The notes beneath the pieces are model-generated. The model was not told the DNA's origin. It made no database searches and saw only the letters and a program-made list of their open reading frames with translations. This document shows, piece after piece, positions 35,331 through 46,500 of a stretch of 64,000 nt of DNA (position 1 is its first letter; each line of letters opens with the position of its first letter). This DNA is from Hevea brasiliensis (lineage: Eukaryota; Streptophyta; Magnoliopsida; Malpighiales; Euphorbiaceae), in NCBI RefSeq assembly GCF_030052815.1, contig NC_079507.1:17010141-17074140 (forward strand), read 5' to 3'. Position numbers and translations under genes: made by a program.

Positions 35331-36445
35331 CCAATATTATTTACTCATCGATTGCTTATCTTGTGTGCCAAGTTTCTTATGAGCTTCTGTCATAAGTTAG
35401 ATTCAAATTCATTTCAATTTTAGAGGTAAGCAAATCTGTGTGCTAGTGGATCCACTTTTCTAGGACCTCGTGTGATCCTATGGGTGAGAACTTAGTTTTA
35501 CTCTTTTCTTATCAAATCTCTTAATCATTTGATGTAACCTTCAGTTTAGTTTAGAATATTTTAGTCTTTTCTTGTTGTTGTTTTAGCAATTATTTTCTTT
35601 TGTGGTCTTTTCTTTCTTGGCCATAGGTCCATAACCATTATCTTACCATCTCCATTTATGACCAAGGCCTATGTGCCATTTTGCACTATCTTGTTTGCTT
35701 TGGTTTAACTTATTTCTTTCTTGATAAAATAATTCAGAATATCATTACGCATCTTAAGTAAATTGCTTGCCTTGGTGGCAATTCCTCATCTAGTATTTTT
35801 CTCATTTCTTACTATTCTATTTATTTTTATCTATCGATATTCTATAGCTTATTTTGCACTGATGTGTAGTCATTATTTTCTTTTGTACTGAACTATAACC
35901 TTTCAATATTCTAACTTAGAGTTTTAAATCCCATGTTAGGATTTTCAAACTCCTTTCCAATAAGAAAACTTTATCTTATCATAACTATACCAAAACAGAT
36001 GTCGTTTACAACTATTCTTATCCTTATATACTATTGGGTAGTACGTAGCTCTATATAATAAATCCCAAGTCAGTACTGTAATCTGCAGTTTACAGCACAA
36101 ACATCAAGAATATTGCATAGTTACTATGATACATCCCAATAGAACAAACTTCCCTATATCTTATTTCTTTTAAATTCGCTAATATCTTGAACTTATTTTG
36201 ATTATGGTACCCACTGACATCTATCAGCAGTAATACCCTTACTCGCATCTAAGGTAACTATATTACTATAACTTACTTTTAGGTTCTCTTTCCTTACATA
36301 ATTAGGCTTACTAATTAACTTTACAAATTCTTGTATGCTAGCAAATACTTTTCACTGACAAACTCTTTCAAAATTAATTTTAAAAAGACTAGTCACTAAC
36401 ATATCAAAATTGATTTTTTTTTTTTTTACCCATATACATATCTCA
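35331..36445. other. Filler sequence replacing pol in Gyp-3
   Basis: About 1.1 kb of T-rich sequence lies where protease through integrase should be. I recognise no coding or repeat motif in it; an 11-base T run lies near 36417. It could be degraded pol or captured foreign DNA. Confidence 0.5.
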
Positions 36446-37724
36446 GTTAAGAATTGAGAAAATACCAGCAACCATACCAGAAGTCTCATCCTTGTCCCTC
36501 TGTCGCATAGTATATACTCTCACTGGAGCATCACCTTGTCCTGGTTGATTCACAGTACTCTAACTTCTAGGTGTACTACCCTTACCTCTGCCTCTGCCTT
36601 TACCAACTGTTGGTAAACTCTTCGAGGTAGAAACTTAGGCTGATCCTTCTGCCGCGATAAATGATCCATAACGACGTGGACTTATGCAATCCTTAGCAAA
36701 ATGACCAGTCCCTCCACAATTGAAACATGCTCCTATAGCTCTATAACATACTCCACTATGTGGTTTACCACAAGTCTCTCAAAGTCAATCCGATAGCGTA
36801 TTTCTACGTCTCTGTTGAGTTTGTTGATTGAATTGGGATGATTTCTATCTAGAAGATATACCTCTACCTGATTTGCGCGAGCTAGATCCTTCAAAATGTT
36901 TTCTTTTCCCAGAGCCACTTTTAGTAGCTTGACCAGTAACCTTTTCAGTTTTCTCTTTCTCTTGTGTGCTCTTTTTCACTGTCCATTCTGATTCTATCCT
37001 TTCCAGTTCCAGGGCTTGTGAAATTAATTCAGAAAAATTCTAGTGTCGGAACCCTACCACTTGCATTCTCAGGCTAGGCCTCAACCCAGCCTCAAACCTT
37101 TTACACCGGTCTCTGGGGGTGGAGACTAAGCTTCCAGCATAATGGCTTAACCTTGAAAAGTCTCGCTCATACTCTGCTACAGTTCTATCCCCTTGCTTCA
37201 ACCTTAAACACTCTTGCAGCTTCATGTCTACATAAGTATCGAGGACCCACTTTTGCTGAAATTCCCTTAAAAAGTCTGCCCATGTGAGGACTGGTGGCTC
37301 TACCAGACTGTAGGGGATGGTCTTCCACCACTCATATGCATCCCCTTGCAGAAGTGATACTGAATATTTGAACTTCAACTCTTCAGCACACTGTAGTTTT
37401 CTGAAAACCCGTTCCATCCTCTCTAACCATTGTTCTGCTTCTAGTGGATCCACTATTCCTTTGAATTTTGTAGCCCCAAATTTCATTAATTTCTCATATT
37501 GCCTAGCCGGAAGCTGTGGTTGTGCTACAGGTGCTTGTGTCTGTGCTTGAAGTAGTACATTTCCCGCCATTTGTTGAAAGAACGCAGCCATCTGGCTGCA
37601 ACCGAGCGAGGCTGCGGTGCTTGAGCGGTGGAGTGGCTGACCCACTCACATTCTGGAGTGCTGGGGCTTCTCCTCAGCCCTCAACCTCGACAGATTGCTC
37701 TACAGAATGATCTCCCTCTTCCAT
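36446..37724 (-). pseudogene. Gyp-3 gag
   Basis: Gypsy chromovirus Gag. The native ATG is at 37724 (MEEGDHSVEQSVE), but a TGA follows within 20 codons. A 201-codon frame (37040-37645) holds the capsid core: KFGATKFKGIVDPLEAEQWLERM, SVSLLQGDAYEWWKTIPYS and the FLREFQQKW region. Further on (36640-36790) the CCHC knuckle CFNCGGTGHFAKDC is intact. The reading continues to RVYTMRQRDKDETS and stops at ILN (near 36446), just before the protease would begin. Gag is therefore nearly complete and the deletion starts at its end. The knuckle suggests RNA binding may once have been kept. Confidence 0.87.
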
Positions 37725-37890
37725 TCCATTTTCCAGAAATTTTCTACTCTCTGATAACAAACACAAGGAGGTTGACCTCCGTTAGTGCATATTCATGATG
37801 TAAATATGTCATATATATCAAACATTTGAGCAGTTGTATTTACCGACAAAATATTTCAAATTCACAGTTCAAAATTTATTTTAAAACCTT

Positions 37891-37902
37891 GCTCTGATAC
37901 CA
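37891..37902 (-). other. Primer-binding site of Gyp-3
   Basis: The minus strand reads TGGTATCAGAGC, the initiator tRNA-Met complement, seven bases from the LTR edge at 37910. Confidence 0.9.
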
Positions 37903-37909
37903 CTAAACA

Positions 37910-38928
37910 TGTCACACCCTACCCCTCGTAAGATGTAACATGTTCCCGTAGTACACCTAATGAATAACCGTACTTCACCTACCGGTAACCCATTAAATAT
38001 ACTACAAGGGATTTTAAAACAATTTTCTCTCATTTTGAAATTGGTGGGTAAAATTTTTTCAAATTTTAAAAACCTTCATTTAGAGTCCAAACATAAATCA
38101 AATTTTTGGATATTTAAAATCTCCGCAATTTTTACAAAAATTTCGGTAGAGTGCCGTCTGTATTTTGAAAAAACAGTTCTTCAAAACCTGAAAATAGAAA
38201 CACTTCCAATGTATTTCTCAATCACAACTCCATTTGTGACCACCAAACTTCAAATCAACAGCAATAGCAACACTTCAATTTAAAATCCAAATTTCAAATC
38301 AAGAATTAATATCTCAAAACATTTCATAACTCATGCACATTGCATTTTAAATCATTAATTTACAGTCATAAGTTAATTTACAGATGCAAAATCTCAAAAA
38401 TAATATTATTACAATTTTATCTGTACAACTACTCAAATTACAGAGATACATATGCATACTATCATATTTACATCAAACTAAACTACCAGGGTATAAACAA
38501 ATACCCATACAAAAATTCTTCAACTGTGCTCCTCTCTGACTATAGTAGCTCACTCTGCTGCTATGTCCTTTTCTCTATCTGCAACAGCAAGTTAAAGCTA
38601 TCGCTGAGTATATAAATACTCAGTGGTGCACAATAAAGCATAAAATGCATAATATAAAATATTTATGCACAAATCGTCATTCAAAAATCTCATAATCGCA
38701 TTTCATAATTTTTTTTTTCTCAAATCACATTTATAACAAATCATAATTTTCAAAACTTAATATAGCACAACTTGATCAAACAATTTAATAAACATAGTGT
38801 TGCCAAACAATAACACAACTTAGGCCATGACACAAAATTTTTGAACATGTCGTGTGTATATCACGACAAGGCATACTCACTCCACTAATCGAAATCAATG
38901 AGGGAGGTGGCTAGCTAGCTAATGAGTA
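37910..38928 (-). repeat. Gyp-3 5' LTR, truncated by Cop-B
   Basis: 1019 bases matching 31378-32391. It stops at AATGAGTA, where the plus-oriented Cop-B LTR starts with TGTTAGTAG. GAGTA (38924-38928) is the expected target duplication; its partner is outside the window. Confidence 0.85.
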
Positions 38929-39538
38929 TGTTAGTAGTATGCCCTAGAGCATATCATTTAGTATGTATCTTGTATATATTTTTATTAATAAAAGGCATTT
39001 CCACTTTTCCGTTTACATAATATATTTATGTGTAATAGAAAAGGTCCATTGATATTTTGTTAGAAATATTATTCTTAAGTTGTTAAGAATATGAGTGACA
39101 ATATTTCTAGCACAAAGTATCATAAATAGGTTCACAATCGAGGATACTTCATAATAAGGACATGACTTATCCAGAAAGATTGTATTCATGTTTGTTCCCA
39201 AGTTATTTATATGAGATATAAATAAGATGGAATGGTGAGTCTCATGCCATATAACAAATATGATAGGCACTTATAAATGATAAGTAGGCAGAACCAGTGA
39301 CACTTATGACAAGCACATGGAGTTTACTCTTGTCAATGTTTTGTCATAAATCATATCAGTGCATATAATCTTTAGACCTGAGATAGCACAGTTATCTTGT
39401 ATATAGGTAGTTTGAGTTTGATACTGCTTTCATACTTGTATTGTGTATGGGTATATGGGCATGTGTTGGCTCCTACTAGTTATATATGGAGGTAGGTGTT
39501 GATCAAGATGGAATCTGTTCCTCTAAGTAAATAGAGAT
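38929..39538 (+). repeat. Cop-B 5' LTR, piece 1
   Basis: TGTTAGTAG start, continuing to AAATAGAGAT, where Gyp-1 is inserted. The last five bases (GAGAT, 39534-39538) are the Gyp-1 target duplication. Confidence 0.92.
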
Positions 39539-42500
39539 TGTAACACCCCCGTTGCATAGCCTGGTAGATTTCACTGTTCTGGTGACCGGTGTCGGTCCGG
39601 ACAATTATTGGGATTAGGGCCACACTTAAGACAACTTGAGAAGCCATAAATACAAATAATTAGTAATATTTAATTAGTTAACTATAAATAAGAAAAACAA
39701 AACATAAGAGGTTAAACGAGCCGAGAGTCACAATGATGAGTGACCTCCTCGGGAACGATTGCGAAGTCATTTTAAACTCAAATTACGAGCAAGTAAAAAG
39801 TGACGCGGTCCTTAGGACCCTTATGAACACAGTGGAAAAGAGAAAATCATGAAAAAGAACTGTTAAGCCAGTCAAATAATTAGGTCAGGAAGCCGGAAGA
39901 AATATTGGATTATTTGCAAACCGGGATGAACCGGCGAGGGGCAATTTGGTCAATTGACCCCGAGAGCTGACTCCTGACCTAACTGTCAAATAAAATCGGA
40001 AAAAAGAAAATTTCGGAATCGACAATTAAATTAAAGAACTAATAGAAAAATAAAGAAAAAAAAAAGAAGAGAAAATGAAAAAGTTGAAAAGTTGATGACA
40101 TCATCATGATGATGTAACTATGACTTCATAATTAATTTTAATTTAATTAACTAATTGACTAAGTCAAATTAAAGACTAAAAACAAAATTGAAAAGCCAAT
40201 TTTTTTACTTCTTCTTCTTTCTTTTTTCTCTCTTTCCCGTAGCTCTCTCCTCTCCCTCTCTTTTTATTTTGTTTCACCATTAAAACTTAGATTTAAGCTT
40301 CTTAAACTTTAGATTTCACCCCCTAATCCTTGAAAATAATTATAGAAACCATTAAATTGACCCTCAAGAAGAAGATTTGGAGCAAGAAATTAAAAGAATT
40401 TGAAGATTTGAGGAAGATTGAAATTCAAAGTTTAAGGTTAGTGAATTTAAAATTGAAAATTATGTTTAATATTTGTGTTCTTGTTGTATGTAACTTAGAT
40501 CTTAACTTAAAATAAAATGAAATTAATTGTAGGAGGACTAAACCTGGATTTTGATCAGCTAGGGTTTGATATGTAAGTGCATGAATTTGATTAGATTATA
40601 AGTGTAGGCAAGCTTATATGAAGGTAGATGTGATGTTGGTATGCTTAAATGTGATTAAATGAAACAATTTAGTGTGATTAGGGTTTCAATGCTAGGGTTA
40701 GTGAACCAAAATTTGGAGAAATGCATAAATGGCATGTTTGACCTATTATGAAGTGAAATAATGGTCAATTATGATCAAATGGATTGTGTGGGAATGGTAG
40801 GAAATTAAACCAAATTCGTAGGTTAATGGTCATGCTGCTAGCAGCATGACCAAACCTACTTTGAAGGACCAAAACTCAAATTTTACAAGCCTAATGGATA
40901 TGCCACCAATTGGAGATGAAAATAGACATAAAAGAGCACAATTTTAATTAAGGAACCATGGCCAAAAACTGACCAAAACTTGGTGAAACAATTGACCAAA
41001 GTGAGTTGATAGCAGGCTGCCACTGCACTAAACTGACCAAATGAACAGTAACTGTTCATTTGGTCATAACTCGAGCTAGGTAGGTCAAATTGACCTGAAA
41101 TTTTACCATCAATTAGATATGATATAGACCTAAAACTTTCATGAAGAACACCAACCCAAATTAGGCCATTAACTCATTCAAATCATTGAGCAAAGTTAAA
41201 TTTACTGTACTGAGATTCTGCAGAATTTTCATTGAGCAGCAATGTTTGGATGGCTATAACTCTCTCTAGAAAACTCGGATTTAGGCGATTCTTGAACCGA
41301 TGGAAACCTAAGACATAGTACAACATTTCATATGAAGAAAGTGAGACCAAATTATGAACTTAACTTGGTCAAATTATCAACCAAAGTTGGACCAAAAATC
41401 TGCCAGCACTAAAATCTCAGTATGAACAGTACATATGAACAGTAAACTTATTTTGGCCATAACTTGAGCTACAAAACTCCGATTGGGGTGATCCAAAAAT
41501 GAGAATACACTTAAGACAATAAGGAACATTTTCTAAGAAGAAAGTTTTGTAAATTCCAACAGTAGATCGACCAATGGAACAGTGCAACTTTGGAGAACCA
41601 AAACCGAAAATTGGCAATTTTGCCAAAATGACCTAAGCTTTAAACAAATGACCAAAACCAATAAGTTTGGTGACCAAAATGTGGTATGTGGGTGAAGTTG
41701 GAGTTCCCATACCTATTAAGCCTTAGAAAGTCAATAATTTGACTTGAATAGTGCAGTGAATAGTAACCCGAAACACAAAAATTTCGAGAACGTCGAATTT
41801 AACACGTTAGAGCTAGGTAAATGTGAAGTTAAGTTTATTTTGGATTTATTTTAAGTTTTAGTACTGAAACATTGGAAAATTTCGTGTTTCAGTGGAAAAG
41901 AATACCGGGACAGAACCCGAGGAGTCGAGTCAAGGCCAACAGGCGACTCGTTTGAGGTTTGTGCACAACATATACTTTTATAATCATCTTTTGCATAATG
42001 TTTTGAATAATGTGAAATATTGGATTATAGCATTTTTATGATGTTTGATTTAAATTATGAAAGTTATTGTGTATTTTGAAATGACAATGTTTAGCAAATT
42101 GTTAAGATAAGTTTTGAAACCACAGTGTCATGACCATATATTTGAACACCTCACTAGCACGACTAGTGGGGGTAATTAGTTTCGAATTTTGATTCCTTCT
42201 CTGGAGAAGTGTTGAGGTGTGCCAGTAGAAGAGGATGTGAATGGATATCCATATATTTGAGCTAGCTAGCCTGTGATATGATTTCTCTTTAGCCTCTGGC
42301 TATTGAGATTCATGTGATTTCTCTTTAGCCTCTGGCTATTGAGATTCTATTTGTTTCGAATGGCGTGATCTAACTGTGGGTTTTATGAAATGTGTTTTGA
42401 TACTTTGAAATAAACTTGGTTTACATGTAAAATCTTACAATGCATGATTGTATTTAATTTTCATGTTTAGTCAAATTTTTGAATAAATGTGCTTTAAGTT

Positions 42501-43237
42501 TTGCATAAAGATTATTTTAGTATATTGTGCACCACTGACTCCTAGTACTCAGAGATAGCTTTTATTGCTGTCGCAGATACAGAGACTAAAGGAGCAGCAA
42601 ACTGAGCTGCTGAAGTGTGTGAAGTCATCAGCTTGATGCCTTCGGGTATAATTTATACCCTAACTGTAAATACTTCTTTTGATGTATATATTGCACATAA
42701 ATGTATGGACATGTAAAAATGGGTCTTGAGCAGCTTGTACACAAATTTGTATGAAGTTTGTAATAAAGTTTAGTTTGTGTTTCTTTTGATATAAATTTGT
42801 AAGGTTATGTATAAATTATTTTATTTTTAATGAAATATGTATGATATTGATTGACAGTATTTTGAGAACTATTGAACTTGTGAATTTTGAGAAATTGATT
42901 GAGTTTGATTGTGAAACCGAAGTAGTGGTTGAGAAAAACTTTTAGAAGTGCTTTTTACAGGTATTCGAAGAACGGTTTTCTCAAAATACAGAGAAAACTC
43001 TGTCAAAATTTTTATAAGATTTGTGGAAAACTAAAATGGCCAAAAATATTAATTAGTTTTAATTTTAACTAAATGTTTTAAATACTTATTAGAAATGCTC
43101 ACCACTTGTCAAAGATAAGAAAATTGTTTTAAAATCCCTTGTAGGGTACTTAATGAGTTATCGGTAGGTGAAGTTCGGTAGTTCATTAGGTATTCTACGG
43201 GATCATGTTATGCCTTACAGAGGGGTAAGGTGTGACA
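39539..43237 (+). repeat. Gyp-1 5' LTR
   Basis: 3699 bases, TGTAACACCCCC to GGTGTGACA. It contains an 18-bp perfect palindrome (40098-40115), a 31-bp palindrome (41035-41065), three degenerate ~190-bp modules (41066, 41254, 41459), a 38-bp direct repeat with CTCTTTAGCCTCTGGCTATT (42279-42355), and an AATAAA-like site near 42763. Confidence 0.93.
41035..41065 (+). repeat. 31-bp perfect palindrome in Gyp-1 LTR
   Basis: Arms GACCAAATGAACAGT and its exact complement around one base. It is repeated at 49554-49584 in the 3' LTR and, with one mismatch, at 54004-54034 in the unrelated-looking Gyp-4 solo LTR. Confidence 0.85.
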
Positions 43238-43245
43238 TGTTTTAG

Positions 43246-43257
43246 TGGTATCAGAGC
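43246..43257 (+). other. Primer-binding site of Gyp-1
   Basis: TGGTATCAGAGC, eight bases after the LTR end. Complement of initiator tRNA-Met. Confidence 0.92.
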
Positions 43258-43426
43258 AAATTTTTGAATTATGTTTTAAATTGTGAATTTGTGTCTTTTC
43301 TTTGTTAAGTACAACTGCTCAATGTCCATAATTGTTACATACAGTGCATTACATCATGAATGTGAACTAACGGAGGAAAATCTCCTTATGTTACTTGTTC
43401 AGGAGATACCCTAGCTTCAGCCTGAA

Positions 43427-44640
43427 ATGGAAGAAGGGGATCGCTCAGTTGAGCAGTCTGTTGAAGCTGAGGCACAAGGGGAAGCCCCAGCTTTACCAAA
43501 TGTCAGTGGGTCAGTAGCACCAGCCCCACAAATGCCGCAGTTCCCTGCACAATTCGCACAGCAGATGGCTGCGATGTTTCAACAAATGGCTGGGGGTATG
43601 CCCGTTCAAACTCCACCACAACCACCTGTGGCACAACCATTGCCTCTAGCCAGACAATATGATAAATTACTGAAGTATGGGGCTGCAGAATTTAAGGGTA
43701 CAGTGGACCCTTTAGAGGCAGAGCAATGGCTTGAGAGAATGGATAGAGTGTTTAAGAAATTGCACTGCACAGATGAGCTGAAGTTTGAATATTCTGTGTC
43801 GCTACTGCAAGGGGATGCGTATGATTGGTGGAAGACCATCCCCCACAGCTTGGCTGAACCACCATCTTGACACAGGATGACTTCATCGAGAGTTTAGACG
43901 TAAATACATCCCGATGCATATGTTGATCGAAGCGCAAGAATTTTTAGCTTAAAACAAGGAAATCGATCGATGGCGAGTATGAGAGGAGTTCTCCCGCTGA
44001 GTCACTATGCGGAGAGTCTCCTTACTACCAAAGAAAGCAAGATGCAAGAGATTTGAGACGGGTTTGAATCCCAAAGATAAGGATGCAAGTTGTGGGATTT
44101 CGACACAAGAACTTCTCGTAACTTATGTCTCAAGCACTTGAACCGAGAGAGTTGAGCGAAGCAAAGCCGGTGAAGGAAAAGTCGAGAAATTAGAAAAAGA
44201 CAAGGGGAAAAATCGGTTGAATGAGTTCGTGCTACCTCTGGAAAGAAAAAGAAGTTTAGTGGACCCAGCAGGGTCGAGGTGGAAGGTTTGGTAGAGGTAG
44301 ATTTTACGGTCGAGACCCCCTAGGTCCAGTCCGCACAGCGAGGGTTCACATTCTCGCCCACCGTGAGACTTGTGGCAAGATTCATGGAGGGAGTGCTCTG
44401 GGCCACTGGAGCTCGCTTTAATCAGTAGAGGCAAGGGCCATATACCTAAAGACTGTACTAGTGCTCAGAGATATGGTCCAGCTCCTACTCGCAGAAGGAT
44501 CTATTCGAGTCCCGCTCCCGCAGGTTCACGTCATTTGGCAGAGGAAGAGGCAGAGGTAGAGGCACTACTTCGTGCAATCGAGCACGCTTGGTCAATCGAC
44601 AAGGAAGTGCTTCAACCAGAATCTACGCAATGAAACAAAT
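43427..44640 (+). pseudogene. Gyp-1 gag
   Basis: Gypsy Gag from the ATG at 43427 (MEEGDRSVEQ). The first 147 codons are clean: a Q/P-rich N-terminus, then KYGAAEFKGTVDPLEAEQWLERM and SVSLLQGDAYDWWKTIPHS. A TGA follows PPS near 43868 after an apparent base loss, and from there to 44640 the frame changes repeatedly. Recognisable later parts are the ETCGKIHGG segment near 44368, the knuckle tail GKGHIPKDC (about 44430-44457) and a YGPAPTRRR tail. The damage is concentrated where sense would need CAG codons, for example near 43905 and 43965. Confidence 0.88.
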
Positions 44641-45289
44641 GAGAAGAGGTGAGACTTCGATGTGGTAGCCGGTACATTCTCTATCTCTCGGTCAAGATGT
44701 ATTTGTATTGTTTAATCCGGGTTCAACCCATTCATATGTTAGTGCTAGCATAGTCAGTTCACTTGCTGTTTCATGTGTGCAAATGGGTTTTGAAGTGCTA
44801 GTAACTAGTCCGTTAGGACAAGAGGTCCGGGGCTACAAAATCTATAGAGACTGTCCTTTGGTGATCCAAGGACATGTTTTCTGTCGACTTGATTGAAATG
44901 CCCTTCAGAGAGTATGATATCATCTTGGGCATGGATTGGTTAGCCAGCATCACGCCATGATTGATCAGAGATCAAGATCACTTTTGGTCTCCTCTGCATG
45001 CGGTGATGTGGTAATACACGGGGAGAGGCATTTTCTGCCATCAAACATCATTTCGGCTGCATTAACCAGAAGAATGATCAGAAAGGGGTGTGAAGCATAC
45101 TTGGCACATGTGATAGACACCCAAGTGGGGAGTCCAGCACTAAGGGACATCCCTATCAGATGTGATTTTCCTGATGTATTTCCGATGAATTACCGTGATT
45201 ACCTCCGTAAAGAGAGGTGCGATTTGAAATTGATGTTATGCTCGTGTGGATCCAATCTCCATAACGCCATATAGAATGGCACCGCAGAA
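44641..45289 (+). pseudogene. Gyp-1 protease and linker to RT
   Basis: Aspartic protease that cleaves the polyprotein. The active-site region reads LFNPGSTHSYV (44711-44743); related elements have DPGSTHSY, so the catalytic aspartate is replaced by asparagine at 44714-44716. Downstream the second conserved block, EYDIILGMDWL, is present (about 44910-44942). The frame then shifts, and the linker (YLAHVID, RDIPIRCDFPDVFP) leads to RT. The Asn is a G-to-A change that would inactivate the enzyme if real. Confidence 0.82.
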
Positions 45290-46296
45290 TTGAAAGAGTT
45301 GAAAGTGCGGTTGCAAGAATTGCTTGACAAGGGCTTTATCCGCCCTAGTGTGTCACCTTGGGAGCGCCTGTTGTTTGTAAAGAAGAAAGATGGCACTCTC
45401 CGCTTGTGTATTGATTATCGGCAGTTGAATAAGGTGACAATAAAGAATAGATATCCATTGCCCCGCATTGATGACTTGTTTGATCAGTTGAGGGGTGCAG
45501 CTGTGTTCTCCAAAATTGACCTGAGATCAGGTTATTATCAGCTGAAAGTACAAGAGCGAGTATTTCTAAATCGCTTCGTAACCCGTTATGGCCATTATGA
45601 GTTCTTGGTCATGCCATTCGGGTTAACTAATGCTCCGCCGCTTTTATGGATCGATGAACACTATCTTGCACCATACCTCACCGATTTGTTGTGGTATTCA
45701 TAGATGATATATTGGTCTATTCGAGGAATGCAGAAGAGCATGATAGGCATCTGCGGATTGTACTGCAAACTTTGAGAGAGAAACAGTTATATGCCAAATT
45801 GTCGAAGTGTGAATTTTGGCTAAAAGAAATATCTTTCTTGGGGCATGTAGTATCAGAAGAGGGCATTAAGGTAGATCCAAGTAAGATTGAAGCTGTCCTT
45901 AATTGGAGGCCACCCAGAAATGTCACAGAGATTCGTAGTTTTCTGGGTTTAGCTGGATACTACCGTAGATTTGTGAAGGGATTTTCCATGTTGGCATCTC
46001 CATTGACCAAGCTGCTTAGAAAAGATGTGAAATTTCAGTGGACGGATAAATGCCAGCAGAGTTTTGATGAATTGAAGAGATGTTTGACTGAAGCTCCAGT
46101 CCTAACTTTACCCACACCGGGTAAAGAATATACGATTACTGATGCTTTTCACAACAAAGTTAGTTAGTCTGTTGATGCAAGATCGAAATGTAAAAGCCTA
46201 AGCATCACGCAAGCTAAAAACGCATTAGAGGAATTATCCGACACAAGATTAGGAGCTTGCGACCATTGTGTTTGCTCTTAAGATCCGAGACACTTT
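45290..46296 (+). pseudogene. Gyp-1 reverse transcriptase
   Basis: RT that copies the element RNA. Frame 45290-45703 has [48 protein letters not shown] and [15 protein letters not shown], including a catalytic aspartate in the [10 protein letters not shown] motif. After a frameshift, frame 45691-46167 has the FIDD catalytic box (gypsy form of YVDD), then [20 protein letters not shown] and [13 protein letters not shown]. Sequence between the two frames is damaged near 45640-45690 and again at 46165-46296, where RNase H begins. Confidence 0.92.
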
Positions 46297-46500
46297 TTGT
46301 ACGGGGAAAAGTGTTACATCTACACAGATCATAAGAGTTTAAAGTATTTGGGCACCCAGAAAGAGCTGAATTTGAGACAGAGGAGATGGTTAGAGTTGAT
46401 AAAAGACTATGATTGTCTGATAGACTATCAGCCAGGGAAAGCTAATGTTGTGGCTGACGCCTTAAGTCGCAAGACTATGGCAAGTCTACGAGTTACTCCT
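46297..46500 (+). pseudogene. Gyp-1 RNase H (C-terminal part readable)
   Basis: Degrades RNA in the RNA-DNA hybrid. Readable blocks are [23 protein letters not shown], and [16 protein letters not shown], with the DHKSL and VADALSR motifs. The N-terminal half (46168-46296), with the first catalytic residues, is frame-scrambled. Confidence 0.88.

Larger units (their letters stand above)
31378..38928 (-). mobile_element. Gyp-3: gag-only gypsy derivative, 5' LTR truncated
   Basis: A minus-strand gypsy element: 3' LTR 31378-35188, polypurine tract (35190-35202), a short scrap of the pol 3' end, 1.1 kb of unrelated filler, gag (36446-37724), primer site (37891-37902) and 1019 bases of the 5' LTR (37910-38928). 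A Cop-B element inserted at 38929 removes the rest from view. The internal region is only 2.7 kb because protease, RT, RNase H and integrase are missing. The LTRs are very similar where both are present (31378-32391 against 37910-38928), so the deleted form may itself have transposed. Confidence 0.85.

Noticed and set aside
41417..41626. 69-residue minus-strand frame in Gyp-1 LTRs (also 49936-50145)
   Set aside because: Antisense translation of the degenerate LTR modules; no independent support.
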